A stretch of DNA of 64,000 nucleotides, taken from NCBI GenBank assembly GCA_963681505.1, contig OY811977.1, forward strand, positions 6,464,970 through 6,528,969, read 5' to 3'. The notes under the pieces are model-generated. The model was given only the letters and a program-made list of their open reading frames with translations. It was not told where the DNA came from and did not search any database. Positions 1 through 9,487 of the stretch are shown piece by piece (the stretch's first letter is position 1; every line of letters starts with the position of its first letter). Origin of the DNA: Eunapius fragilis (lineage: Eukaryota; Porifera; Demospongiae; Spongillida; Spongillidae). The position numbers and the translations under genes are program-made.

Positions 1-604
1 TTTTAATAAACTTTATAATGAGTGCAATAGATTTCTTAGCGTGCATGTACTTTGTGCTACAGTTTGTCTTCTACTCTCAAGTTGCACATAAGCCATCTTC
101 GACTTGTTCACCAGGCGGATCCTATTACAATTCATGTACATAACTGTATAACAGGGAATTGTAATTACATGTTGTATCACTAGTAATTGTTTTGATATAT
201 ATATACCCCTTAAGATGTTCCTAATCAAGATGCATTGGTTCTACAAACCATTGTTAAAACTATATAAGTTTTTAGCAGTTTCAATCTACATATGTATTAG
301 AAAACTAGTCATTTCAACAGTACAAAATTACGTCAATGTCACTAAAGCCTAGTTGAAACAAGCAAATTCAATGTAACAATAACATAATTCAATAGATACA
401 ACTAGCAACTGTAGTTTTAACCAATGAGAGTTTTTTTTATGTTTGTTGAAAGTCAAAATGGTCTACAATGTTCTTGTTATTTCCACCTAGCATTTGTTAT
501 TTCAACAAAAATTTTTTCTAGTGTGACCGTCAAGGGTTTAATCCGGTCTTCCGGCCGTTCGGGACTTGTTTCTCTTAGTCAGCCGCGGCAACACTACTAA
601 CAAT
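1..604. other. AT-rich stretch, no gene seen
   Basis: Both strands carry only short open frames without domain-like composition. I see no RNA gene or repeat boundary here. Confidence 0.5.
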
Positions 605-631
605 CACTTCCTGTGTACCAAGATGGCCGCC
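605..631 (+). promoter_or_regulatory. ETS plus YY1-like promoter motif pair
   Basis: A CACTTCCTG box (ETS-type) is followed after a few bases by AAGATGGCCGCC, the YY1-type element common at housekeeping start sites. The surrounding 60 bp are richer in CpG than the neighbourhood. The ATG inside the YY1 box opens only a nine-codon frame, so any gene started here would need quick splicing. No downstream exon was recognised. Confidence 0.3.
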
Positions 632-1164
632 ACAGTGTTTCACGGGATCTAGTTGATTATCTTGTGACATACATGACTATTGATATTGAAAAGACCTCCA
701 GAATTTCTGTATCCGAAGGAGATATAGTTATACCGAATCAAGTGATAAGAGAAAGATATATATACAAGAGGTGCGCGCATGACTACCCAATGCGATGTAC
801 ATATATGAATGAGGTCACTACCCAATGCGGTTAATAATTGATTTAAGCAGTGTGTATATAGTGCGGTAGAGTTGATATACTTTTGGCACGAATGCCGCGC
901 CATAACAATGTGCACAAGCACTTTTCAAATGGAGTACATAGCACTGCATGTTCTTGCAAGCGACATTCATGTGTTGCTTAGTGTGTCCAAGTACAATGCA
1001 ACAGGCGCCTCCTAATTGTAACATTATACTGGGACACACTAAGCAACATTAATGAACGATGCTATTACAATTACATTGGATCTAATTCAGTAAATGGTAC
1101 AAGAGGGGGTGGTGCTACCAATTCAATATCATGAACTAAATTCCGGCCTGAGGGGAGTTTATCG
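632..1164. other. No gene seen
   Basis: Only short overlapping frames on both strands. An imperfect inverted pair of CTAAGCAACA-like segments lies near 975-1050. Otherwise nothing supportable. Confidence 0.4.
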
Positions 1165-1400
1165 AGGTTGGTGGGATATAGGAATTGAAGGTAAAGGTGG
1201 TGTGAAAAGGAAGAGATAAAGATTTTGAGAAAAGAAAAATTAGACAAAAATCCTATATTTAGCACGTGTAAATGTACTAGAACCAAAAGTAGTGCAAAAT
1301 ATAGGATATTAGACTCTTTTTCCCCCCAAAATCTTTGTTCCCTTCCTTTTTACACTGCTTTTTATACAACTTTTAACTCCTTCCAATTTCATTGTAGAAT
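1165..1400. repeat. Foldback MITE, family F, old copy
   Basis: Two inverted arms surround the family core CCTATATTTAGCACGTG. The left arm reads GGTTGGTGGGATATAGGAATT and the right arm carries the matching CTTTGTTCCCTTCC block. The same core and arms recur near 29.4, 40.7 and 46.7 kb. The outer ends have decayed, so the limits are approximate. Confidence 0.6.
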
Positions 1401-1564
1401 TTCCAATCCCAAATAGAATGCTGCAGGATTTTATGATATTGCTTCAGAAATGCTTTCATAAATTCTGAAAAAACTGTTTAACCCTGATTTGGACTGCAAC
1501 AAATTAAATTATAAGGATTACTTCACATAGCTTGATGTCAGCTTAATATCAGAATTCTACTAAC

Positions 1565-1700
1565 AATTAAAAACATTCTCTATGAGAGCATTTTGGAATG
1601 GAAGGTGATAGTGGAGTAGAAAGCATTGGAATAAAGTTGACTGAAATGGAAAATGAAATCCCACACCCAGCGTCTTACAATTGTGCTAATCACAGGTATA
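1565..1700. repeat. Family F-like MITE arm fragment
   Basis: It starts with an ACATTCTCTATGAGAGC-like end, continues with the GGAATGGAAGGTGATAGTGG arm, and ends in a block (CCCAGCGTCTTA) shared with the fragment at 2035-2160. The opposite arm is missing. Confidence 0.45.
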
Positions 1701-2034
1701 TTTAATTTTTCATTTCTGTCAACATTGTTCCCGTGTTTTTACACCACAGGTTTCAAAGCAAGGTTCAAATAAGACAATTATGTTTGCTTAATAATTAAAA
1801 ATTGCAAAGCTTGTGGTTGAGCAATTTTGATTTTTTCTTTGTTTCATTATCCTGTCTTTCAAAACCCTCCATCGAGATGGTGTTTATTTTTGGAGTAGAA
1901 AGAGCATGCTGCAAAGGCCCTACAGATACCCATACAGCGGTTGTTTATTCGTGTGCTGTACTCTTTACTCAACTTCACTTAATTTAGTTAAAAGAATTAC
2001 TACTCATAGTTTGATGTCAGCTCTATATTATAAG

Positions 2035-2160
2035 GCATTCTCTAAAAGAAGGTTAGTGACGTATAGGATTGGAAGTCGATAGTGCATGGGAACAAGGTTA
2101 ACTGAAATGGAAACCTATATTTAGCACACCCCAGCGTCTTAAAATTCTGCTAAGCATTCG
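2035..2160. repeat. Family F-like MITE arm fragment
   Basis: Carries GCATTCTCTAAAAGAAGG, CCTATATTTAGCACA and the CCCAGCGTCTTA block also found at 1565-1700. The two fragments flank about 330 bp of unrelated AT-rich sequence. Confidence 0.45.
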
Positions 2161-2234
2161 TGTATTTTCAGCCAGAACTAAAAGGTGTGTCTATGGTGCG
2201 TACAGCCGACTCAGTCTCGGGCGTGCCGCTGCGG

Positions 2235-2242
2235 TATAAAAG
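2235..2242 (+). promoter_or_regulatory. TATAAAAG box in GC-rich context
   Basis: A strong TATA match sits in an island of higher GC (2180-2310). A pyrimidine-rich start-site-like sequence follows about 30 bp downstream. No plus-strand gene was recognised after it. It may drive a short RNA or be a transposon promoter. Confidence 0.3.
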
Positions 2243-2675
2243 CCAGTGCTGTCGTTTCCCCATTCCCGGTCCACCGTGCGCATCTGGCTTGCGGGACTAG
2301 GCCCAACTAGCCAGCGTACAATTGAATCTTATAATGCACTAACCTTTGATTTAGAAAGAAGCGATCGCTAACGTTATTGGTTTATCGATCCTCAATATTC
2401 AAATAGAAGTAACAGAGCTGTTTTCGTTTAAGGGTCCCGCAGCGGTGACGTATTTTTAGTGGAAAGCATACGAGAAAATGCAATAACAGTATTGATGAAG
2501 TCATTGGCTGCTGCCTGCTGGCCAATCCAGACTGCCTTAATTATCGTACAGGATTGGATAAACATAAATACACAATTCAAATCTCCACAGTACAAAATTT
2601 ATGTGCACATTAATTAGCATAGGCCTTCTATATATTGCACGTGGAGCATGAATATTAATGCTTTGTTGAGCTGAG
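2243..2675. other. 3' flank of the GAREM-like gene, nothing else seen
   Basis: AT-rich sequence without a recognisable exon. No canonical AATAAA signal for the minus-strand gene was found close to its stop. Confidence 0.4.
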
Positions 2676-2870
2676 CTACGGAAACAAAGTACAAATATTA
2701 ATGTTTCCGGCAACTACGTTCAGCAATAAATTGCAGTCATCAGGATGCATGTGAAGGTCCTCCTGCATCATTTGCTTTGTCAGAATGCATAAAATATCCC
2801 CAGTTATCTGCTCATTCTGGAATGTATCCTTGTATTTGCCCAATCCAATAGCTTCGAGGACGTGAAGAAC
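2676..2870 (-). CDS. GAREM-like gene, terminal exon with SAM domain
   Basis: A 195-bp exon after acceptor TCGTTCTAAG, ending in TAG. It encodes VLHVLEAIGLGKYKDTFQNE, then QITGDILCILTKQMMQEDLH and a hydrophobic last helix (DDCNLLLNVVAG). The L-GL-KY---F pattern and the G-L--L---L-EDL pattern are those of SAM domains. A C-terminal SAM domain after a CABIT domain is typical of GAREM, which supports the naming. Confidence 0.8.
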   Translation of the reverse strand, partial: VLHVLEAIGLGKYKDTFQNEQITGDILCILTKQMMQEDLHMHPDDCNLLLNVVAGNINICTLFP

Positions 2871-5800
2871 CTTAGAACGAATTTACATAAGAGACTACAA
2901 TACTGAGCATATCTGCTTTAATTATACAATACCTGTTTAAGGTTCATCGTGCTAATGGCATGACTGTTCTTTTTCTGTTCTGCTAACAACACTTCCAAGG
3001 ATTCATTAGTTTCCCCTTTAAATATGTCACTATCTTCTATTTTTGTCTGGATAAAATTTCGGTTAATAGATTAATTTAATTATCGTATACAGTAATCTAA
3101 TGTGTGACTTTCTATACCTCCTCCTGTTGGTTAGCTGGCATGCTCACATCTTTGTCGTTGGCCATCATATCAGGTTTAGGCTCATAACAATGGCGATTAC
3201 CATAGTGATGTGAGATTCCCATCTTTTGATGTGTCAGGGAGGTATAACAGGGTGGCTCCCTATCCATCAATCCGGTTTGCAACATCGTGTACATCTGAAA
3301 TGTCCATTTTTAATGCTAACCTGCACAGCATTGGTACTTTCAATAGTTATGACAGTTACACATCTGTATTTGTATCTGATAGTCGTTTCTATCATAATTC
3401 ATTGCTTCTTCAATGTTAAATTAAATGCACACCATACATGTATAATGCACACAATCTGCGATTTAAATTAAACCTTATTTAAAGTATCTAACAGAAAAAG
3501 ATTATTTGGCTTTTATTGACTTATACATTGTAATTAGTTGTATACTGCACACATTGTAATCTAAAACACATGTAAAATATTTTGCAAATCATCCCAATTA
3601 ATGTAACTACAATTTCATCCAAATTAATATTACCACGTTACACCATGAATTAATCTACATTATAATTTTATGCAGTACTGTGTAGCCACGTCCACAGCGT
3701 ATGAATTATTGTGATATCGTCCATCTATCGTTTATCAACTTATCATTACAATCAATTGCGTTTATTTCAGCTTGGCTCTCACCTCAGGTGTTGGCACATC
3801 ACTATGGAGACCACCTGAGACTTCCATCTTTTGAGGCATCATGGAGGTATATAGTGATGGCTCACTTTCCATTAATTCAGCTTGTGTCACCAAGTACAAC
3901 TCTCTATGACTGCAAGCATCCTAAAATAGTTTGAGCCAAAGTTACATAGTATAACCCTATGGCTCTAATAACAACTCAGCAACAAACTGCCCATCAAAAA
4001 TTCCCATTAGCTAATGAAACAGTGCTGTTACTTTTTTGATCAATATTTACCACAAGGACACGTTTTTAGATTGATATTTCTATCATTATTCTTTGCAAGC
4101 TTTACAAGTGTGATATTAAATGCATGTGCAATTTTAATTTCAAGTATTGCATGGGTAAAATATTTTCAAATAGAGGCAGTAAAAACAATGGATTTCCTAT
4201 GAAGGAATACCTATGAAAGAAAGACACCTATCATTAGCACATTAAAAGTTTATAGTTTTTGTGTGCTATGTACTGGTCTGTTTCATTCATCATTGATGCT
4301 TGTTTCCTTCGTATTTACGCTGAATCTAAGATTAAATGTTTTAATTAGTTAATATATAGATCACTTTGTGTCCTTTTAAACCAAAAAATATGATGCAACA
4401 TCATTTTCTTTTTTAAAATTCCTCTCAAATTATATTCATGGATTGTTTTTATTATTTGTTAGCATTTATTTGATGATTTTCGTCTCAGTGAACATACTAC
4501 CATTTTGCCCTCACTGATAAGAGAACTTCTCATTGGATGGCACTATAGACTATGCTGTGAGGTTCATGTACTTCAATTCGAGATATGGCAAAAAACCTAT
4601 TATATTTACTGTTGTAAAAATATACCCACGTGTTTGTTACCCTATATGAAAGATGTTCCCCAACACTGTATGCAGGAACTGACCACAACTGTGTGAACTA
4701 TTACAATAGTTTACATTTTAAATGTTTGTTCATCAGAAAGTACTTCTGAGGCTTTATTTCTTGGATTGCAAACGTGTTACTATCTTTCATTTTGGTCTGT
4801 ATATACAAATTCAAAAAATAAATTAAATAAATTTATATATTGCCATGCACATGCTGAAGTCTAATGTACCTTCTCATGATGGTGGACAGGCATGCTCACA
4901 TCTTCAAGCTCTACCCTCACATCAGATGAAGGCAAATTACTATGTACACCACAACAGACTTCCATGTTTTGCTGTGTTGGGGAGGTATAAAGTGGCTCCC
5001 TATCCAATTGGTCAGCTTCCAATGACATGTACACCTGTTTAGATTTGAAGGTATCCTGCAACGCAAACAGCAATACTATTCTCCCTATAAGCATTTATTC
5101 CAATGGACACCACACGGCCTAGCTTGGAATTCTATACCAAATGCATCTTCGGTATAATTTTACCATGCACACAGCTTTGATGAATACATGAAAGAACAAA
5201 GTTTAATTATTGGACTACAATTGTTCACATGATCTGTAATCATTACTCAATATGAACTATGAAGCACAATGGAAATAATAGATTAATGATGTGCTTGGCT
5301 AATGGAATTTTAAATGGCTGTCTATCAACTGTACATACTTACAGCCATTTTAGCTATCCCACATGCCAAGTATCCCACATACCACATCATTGTTTGGATT
5401 CCTTGTGCAATAATATTGTCCACTGTCATTTGAATCAGTTTCATTAAACTCATATGTGGTTGAATATGTTGTCACATTGCATCATCTTTATCAGTGTTTA
5501 AGAATTTTTATTGTGAATAGAATGTCATTATACTAACTAGATTAGCTTACCGAGTACATAGTGACGTATTGGTCCTCTCCTGTCAGGCCTGCATTAGGTT
5601 CATTTAATTTCTCGAGTACCACTATGTTCACACAGGGCAATCCAGCAGGAATACTTAGAATGGATGAATCCTGTGTGCTGTCCAAACCTTTATGTTTCGG
5701 CACACACTCTAGCATAAAGGTGACAGCTATCTCTTTTAAAGTGATAACATCATTGGGGTAATACTTTGGCATGTTACCACTCTTGACACTGCACACTTTG

Positions 5801-8800
5801 CAAGGAAAGAGGTTAGGAATGTGGCCAATCAGATCAACCATAGGCAACCCCAGCAGAGAAGCATTTGTACTGAAGTGGGCAGTGCAACCACGTGGAAGGA
5901 ATTTCAATGAGCGTGTGCGTATACTAAAGGTAATAATGCCCTTTTTAACTCCTCTTTGAAGTATTTGAATGATAAGGATTTCATTCTTATCAATAGACAT
6001 AACACTATTTTTCCAACATCTTGTTACACACACAACCTTCGGGGCAGTTCTGAGCTTGAGAAAGTCTGAAACACCTTTAACAGTGTACCCTTGCAATGTA
6101 CCATACAAGAGGGAGAACCGTTTAGGTGACATTAGCTGTATCTCTATTTGCTTTCCAGTATAGTCTTCGCCTTTTAAAACTTCTTGTCTCTTCAATGCAG
6201 TGACATCTAAACATTTTGGACCAGATATCAAACCAGCTGCAGGGGTGACATGGATGGAAACAGGTAGCTGGTCTGAATAATGTGAGACAAACTGGTTAAT
6301 TGTTAGTGGCCCTGATACCTGGTGATATCCTTCTATAATGATTGGTTGTTGTGCACCTGCACTCACCATTCCATCTTGTTGATATTTAAGAGGCTCTTCT
6401 TGTGGTTTAGATGCCAAAAGTGCCTGATCAGAGATGACAGGTAGTGGAAGAGGTGGACGGACATCAATGACTGGGTTAGGCAAATTCTCATCATGCATTC
6501 CTATGTTGCTAATATTTGGTGCTGTTTCAGTTAAATCAGGTGCAGCTGGTGGCGGTAATGAAGGAACCATTGGAGATTTGTTCATGCACACATTACTAAC
6601 TGCTGGCTTGTGGATGAGAAGATTTCCACCATTGTTGGGTAGAGTGGGTGAATTATTAAATAGTGTGGGTGACCACTGATGCAAGGACTGAGATCTAGCT
6701 TTAGAATTATATGATAGTGTAGCTGATAAAGAGGCTACTGTTGTGTCATCTCTGGTTTTTATTTGCAAAGATGATGCGTGAGGATATCTGGGGTGTTTCA
6801 ATTGAAGGCCTGTTCCAGATTCAATGACTACCGCAGTTTCTTCATCTTTCTGCACAAGTCCATCATTTTGCCATAAAGGATGTAGCTTCTTCTGAACCAA
6901 GGTATCACTTGGATCATGAAATGTTACTGGCCTCCCAATTGAGCCCCATTTTCTTGAGAGTCCTATATCCTCACTACCATGCTCAATAGATTTGCAGGAT
7001 ACAATTACTTGCTGTGTACTGCAGGTTGCTTGGACAATGTTAGGTCTATGACAAGTTGGATAATGAGCGTGCTTGGAAGGTAGAGGAGGTGGTTGCCTCT
7101 GAAGTGGTGATAGAATAGCAGTATGTGATGGAATCATAGCTGAAGAGTCCATCGGCATTGTAAATGAACGATTTCTTGTGACAGACTTAGGAGGGAGGGG
7201 TGGTGGTTGTGTAATGGAATGATGGTTCATGGATTGATTGCCATTACAACCGCTTAATATATCACTGATATTTGTCGATTCGTTCCGTTTCACATCCATT
7301 GATCTTATGGGTTTTGGTAATGTTATCAAACATAGTTTTACACCTGGTAGGTCGACTGGTAATTGACCTGATTCTCTTTCTCCTTCATTACTAGAATAAA
7401 CCATATATTGCACTATATCACAACCAGTTAGATATAAGAAGCCACTGATAAGGTGTTCCAAGAGCTGCTGAGTATAAACTTCTGATGGAAATGGGATAGA
7501 AATGTATGCAAAGATATTTTCCAGCGACATTTGGATCAACTTTGGAGTTGTGCTGAAATATCCATCACATTCTTCAGGCAAGAACTTCTCTACCATCTTA
7601 CTTATGCTGAATGTAACAATTCCAGCTACAACATGAGATCCAGGCATAAAACGTTTATTGATAACCAGTATTTCTCCTTTGCTGATAGTAGTGGAGTCCC
7701 CAGCCCACTCCTTTGTTACACACACAACCTTGGGTGGGTGCGGCAAAGACAGCAGACTGGAAACATCACTGAATACAAATCCTTGCATGGCTTTTTTCTT
7801 GTCATTGTTAGGATTGTAAACAACAGAGAATGATGTCTCTGTTGTAAGGGGGATGGGTGGAATTAGCCTGTTCTCATTCATAGCCAGTATCACTGGGGTG
7901 GTATGCAGTGAATGTATGTGCAGTATCATGTTGCTTTTAATCACCACATCACCATCATCACTTTGGCATCCCGAGGTGACTAGTGCAGTAAGTGGAAAAG
8001 ATTTTGCATGTGCCTCCACAAATTCAGGTAGCATTTGTGGTTCAGATAGAATGATGGGTGCAAGGCTAACATCCGGAAGGATAGGCTGCTTAGTAAATAT
8101 TATATTATTCATGGTTTGATCTGAATTGGAATTATTTAATGTTGCACACTCTTCTAAAGGTTCTTCCCCTTTCACACCACATGTTCTGATAGATTGTGGT
8201 AAGGTGTGGTCCATGAAATCTGCAATCAGGCATAGTTGAATATCCGGGAGGTGTACTGGTAATTGAAATTCATATTCTCCTCCTGTGGTATAAGCAAAAT
8301 ATTGAACAACATCACAACCCACTATGTGAATGATATCACTACTAGTATGTTTGAAGGGCTCTGGGATATAAACTACTGATGGAAATGGTTCTGAATTGTA
8401 CAAAAAAAAATTCACCAGGGACATTTGGATCAACTTTGGATCTGTGCTGAAATATCCAGCACATTCTTCAGGTAAGAACTTTTCTTCCATCTTACTTATG
8501 CTGAATGTAATAACTCCAGCTGCAACGTGAGGTCCAGGCACAAAACTTTTATTGATAACTAGTATTTCTCCTTTGCTGATACTAGTAGAGTCCCCAGTCC
8601 ACTCCTTTGTTACACATACAACCTTGGGTGGGTGTGCCATTGATTGCCATTTCATATGGTTCATCCTGTTCCAAATTTAATTTACTCGATGTGATAGATT
8701 TTTGGGAGGTGGTTTCCCTTGAATCTGCAATCAGGCATAATTTTATATCAGGTAAGTGTACTGGTAATTGAGATTCAAATTTCCCTTCTATTCTATAAGC

Positions 8801-9487
8801 AAAATAGTCAATTACATCACAGCTCACTAGGTGTATGATGGGACTAACAGTATGTTTGATGGGCTTTGGGGTATAAACCATCAATGGAAATGGGTCAGAA
8901 ATGTGCAGAAAAATATTCATTAGTGACATTTGGATCAACTTTGGATCAGTGCTGAAATATCCAGCGCATTTTCCTGGCAAAAACTTTTCTACCATCTTGC
9001 TTATGCTGATTGTAACAATTCCAGCTGCAACATGAGGTCCAGGCACAAAACGTTTATTGATAACTAGTATTTCTCCTTTGCAGATAATAGTCGAGTCCCC
9101 AGCCCACTCCTTTGTTACACATATAACCTTGGGTGGGTGTGCCATTGACAACAGACTGGAAACATCACCGAATACAAATCCTTGCATGGCTTCTATCATG
9201 TCATTGTTGGGATTATAAAGAACAGAGAATGGTATCTCTGTTGTCAGGGGGATGGGTGGAAGTGGCCTGTTCTCATTCATTGCCAGTACCACTGGGGTGT
9301 TATGTAGTGAATAGATGTGCATTATCGTGTTACTACTGATCTCCACATCACCATCATCACTTTGGTATCCTGAGGTGACCAGTGCGGTAACTGGAAACAT
9401 TTTAGCATGGGCTTTGACAAAGTCAGGCAATGATTGAGGCTCAGATACAATAACAAATTTGAAGCTATTGGCTGGCACTTCACATTC
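2676..9487 (-). CDS. GAREM-like CABIT/SAM adaptor protein, multi-exon
   Basis: Seven coding exons can be placed: 9487-8582, 8664-5551, 5055-4870, 3920-3783, 3294-3118, 3046-2933 and 2870-2676, with a TAG stop at 2676-2678. Every splice site found is GT-AG and phase 0. The order is CABIT repeats, proline-rich SH3 ligands, tyrosine-motif exons, then a SAM domain, which is the layout of GAREM proteins. Known GAREMs link receptor tyrosine kinases to GRB2, SHP2 and MAPK signalling at the cytoplasmic face. CABIT is also the domain of THEMIS. The family normally has one CABIT domain (two in THEMIS); this gene has two full, one half and one divergent copy. The first two exonic blocks are in different frames, so the gene may be broken or be two genes. 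The start codon lies upstream of 9487 and was not found. Confidence 0.75.
2933..3046 (-). CDS. GAREM-like gene, linker exon before SAM
   Basis: A 114-bp, phase 0-0 exon of 38 codons from acceptor TTTTATCCAG to donor GTATTG. It encodes TKIEDSDIFKGETNESLEVL and ends in STMNLKQ. It is charged and probably flexible, and joins the tyrosine-motif exons to the SAM exon. Confidence 0.65.
3118..3294 (-). CDS. GAREM-like gene, tyrosine-motif exon 3
   Basis: A 177-bp, phase 0-0 exon from acceptor GGACATTTCAG to donor GTATAG, 59 codons. It holds MYTMLQTGLMDREPPCYTSL and ends DVSMPANQQEE, parallel to the DVSMPVHHHEK end of exon 4870-5055. Confidence 0.65.
3783..3920 (-). CDS. GAREM-like gene, tyrosine-motif exon 2
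   Basis: A 138-bp, phase 0-0 exon from acceptor ACTATTTTAG to donor GTGAGA. It encodes 46 residues: ELYLVTQAELMESEPSLYTS followed by MMPQKMEVSGGLHSDVPTPE. It aligns with the exons on both sides around LYTS and KMEV. A closer AG nine bases inside the exon would break the frame, so the upstream acceptor was chosen. Confidence 0.65.
4720..4796 (-). pseudogene. Decayed duplicate of the 2933-3046 exon
   Basis: After an acceptor-like ATATACAG the sequence reads TKMKDSNTFAIQEI, matching TKIEDSDIFKGETNE of the exon at 2933-3046. No usable donor follows before a stop. Together with 4870-5055 it mirrors the exon pair 3118-3294 plus 2933-3046, so the pair was duplicated and this half then decayed. Confidence 0.5.
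4870..5055 (-). CDS. GAREM-like gene, tyrosine-motif exon 1
   Basis: A 186-bp, phase 0-0 exon between TTTGCGTTGCAG and GTACAT. It encodes 62 residues including QVYMSLEADQLDREPLYTSP and ends in an acidic VELEDVSMPVHHHEK tail. It is homologous to the next two exons: DREPLYTS and ME/MG boxes recur. It looks disordered, with short tyrosine motifs that could be phosphorylated; that role is inferred from GAREM, not shown. Confidence 0.7.
5551..8664 (-). CDS. GAREM-like gene, large exon: CABIT repeats and SH3-ligand linker
   Basis: About 1038 codons are open. Residues 9-190 are the C-terminal half of a CABIT repeat; its N-terminal half is missing. A complete repeat spans about 205-450. A proline-rich linker (about 470-770) holds QPPPLPPKS and RQPPPLPSKH, class II SH3 ligands of the kind GRB2 binds. 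A divergent fourth CABIT (about 780-1020) contains PKVVCVTRCW and SLKFLPRGCTAHFST. The exon ends QYVTMYS just before a GTAAGC donor at 5550; YVTM fits the YxxM SH2-docking pattern. The first ATG at 8664 falls inside the repeat, so it is probably not the natural start. Confidence 0.8.
8582..9487 (-). CDS. GAREM-like gene, exon with first CABIT repeat
   Basis: The exon begins after a good acceptor (CTAAT branch-like site, then TTTCTTACAG) in phase 0 with ECEVPANSFKF. The first half of a CABIT repeat follows: SLPDFVKAHAKMFPVTALV, then IPLTTEIPFSVLYNP. The second half is PPKVICVTKEW, KGEILVINKRFVPG and KFLPGKCAGYFST. The frame closes at 8582 inside sequence that, in another frame, starts the next repeat. 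No convincing donor was found before the stop. Upstream purine-rich sequence on this strand is taken as intron. Confidence 0.65.
   Translation of the reverse strand, partial: ECEVPANSFKFVIVSEPQSLPDFVKAHAKMFPVTALVTSGYQSDDGDVEISSNTIMHIYSLHNTPVVLAMNENRPLPPIPLTTEIPFSVLYNPNNDMIEAMQGFVFGDVSSLLSMAHPPKVICVTKEWAGDSTIICKGEILVINKRFVPGPHVAAGIVTISISKMVEKFLPGKCAGYFSTDPKLIQMSLMNIFLHISDPFPLMVYTPKPIKHTVSPIIHLVSCDVIDYFAYRIEGKFESQLPVHLPDIKLCLIADSRETTSQKSITSSKLNLEQDEPYEMAINGTPTQGCMCNKGVDWGLY

Noticed and set aside
5561-8119. Plus-strand open frames within the GAREM-like exon
   Set aside because: Shadows of the minus-strand coding exon; no domain features of their own.
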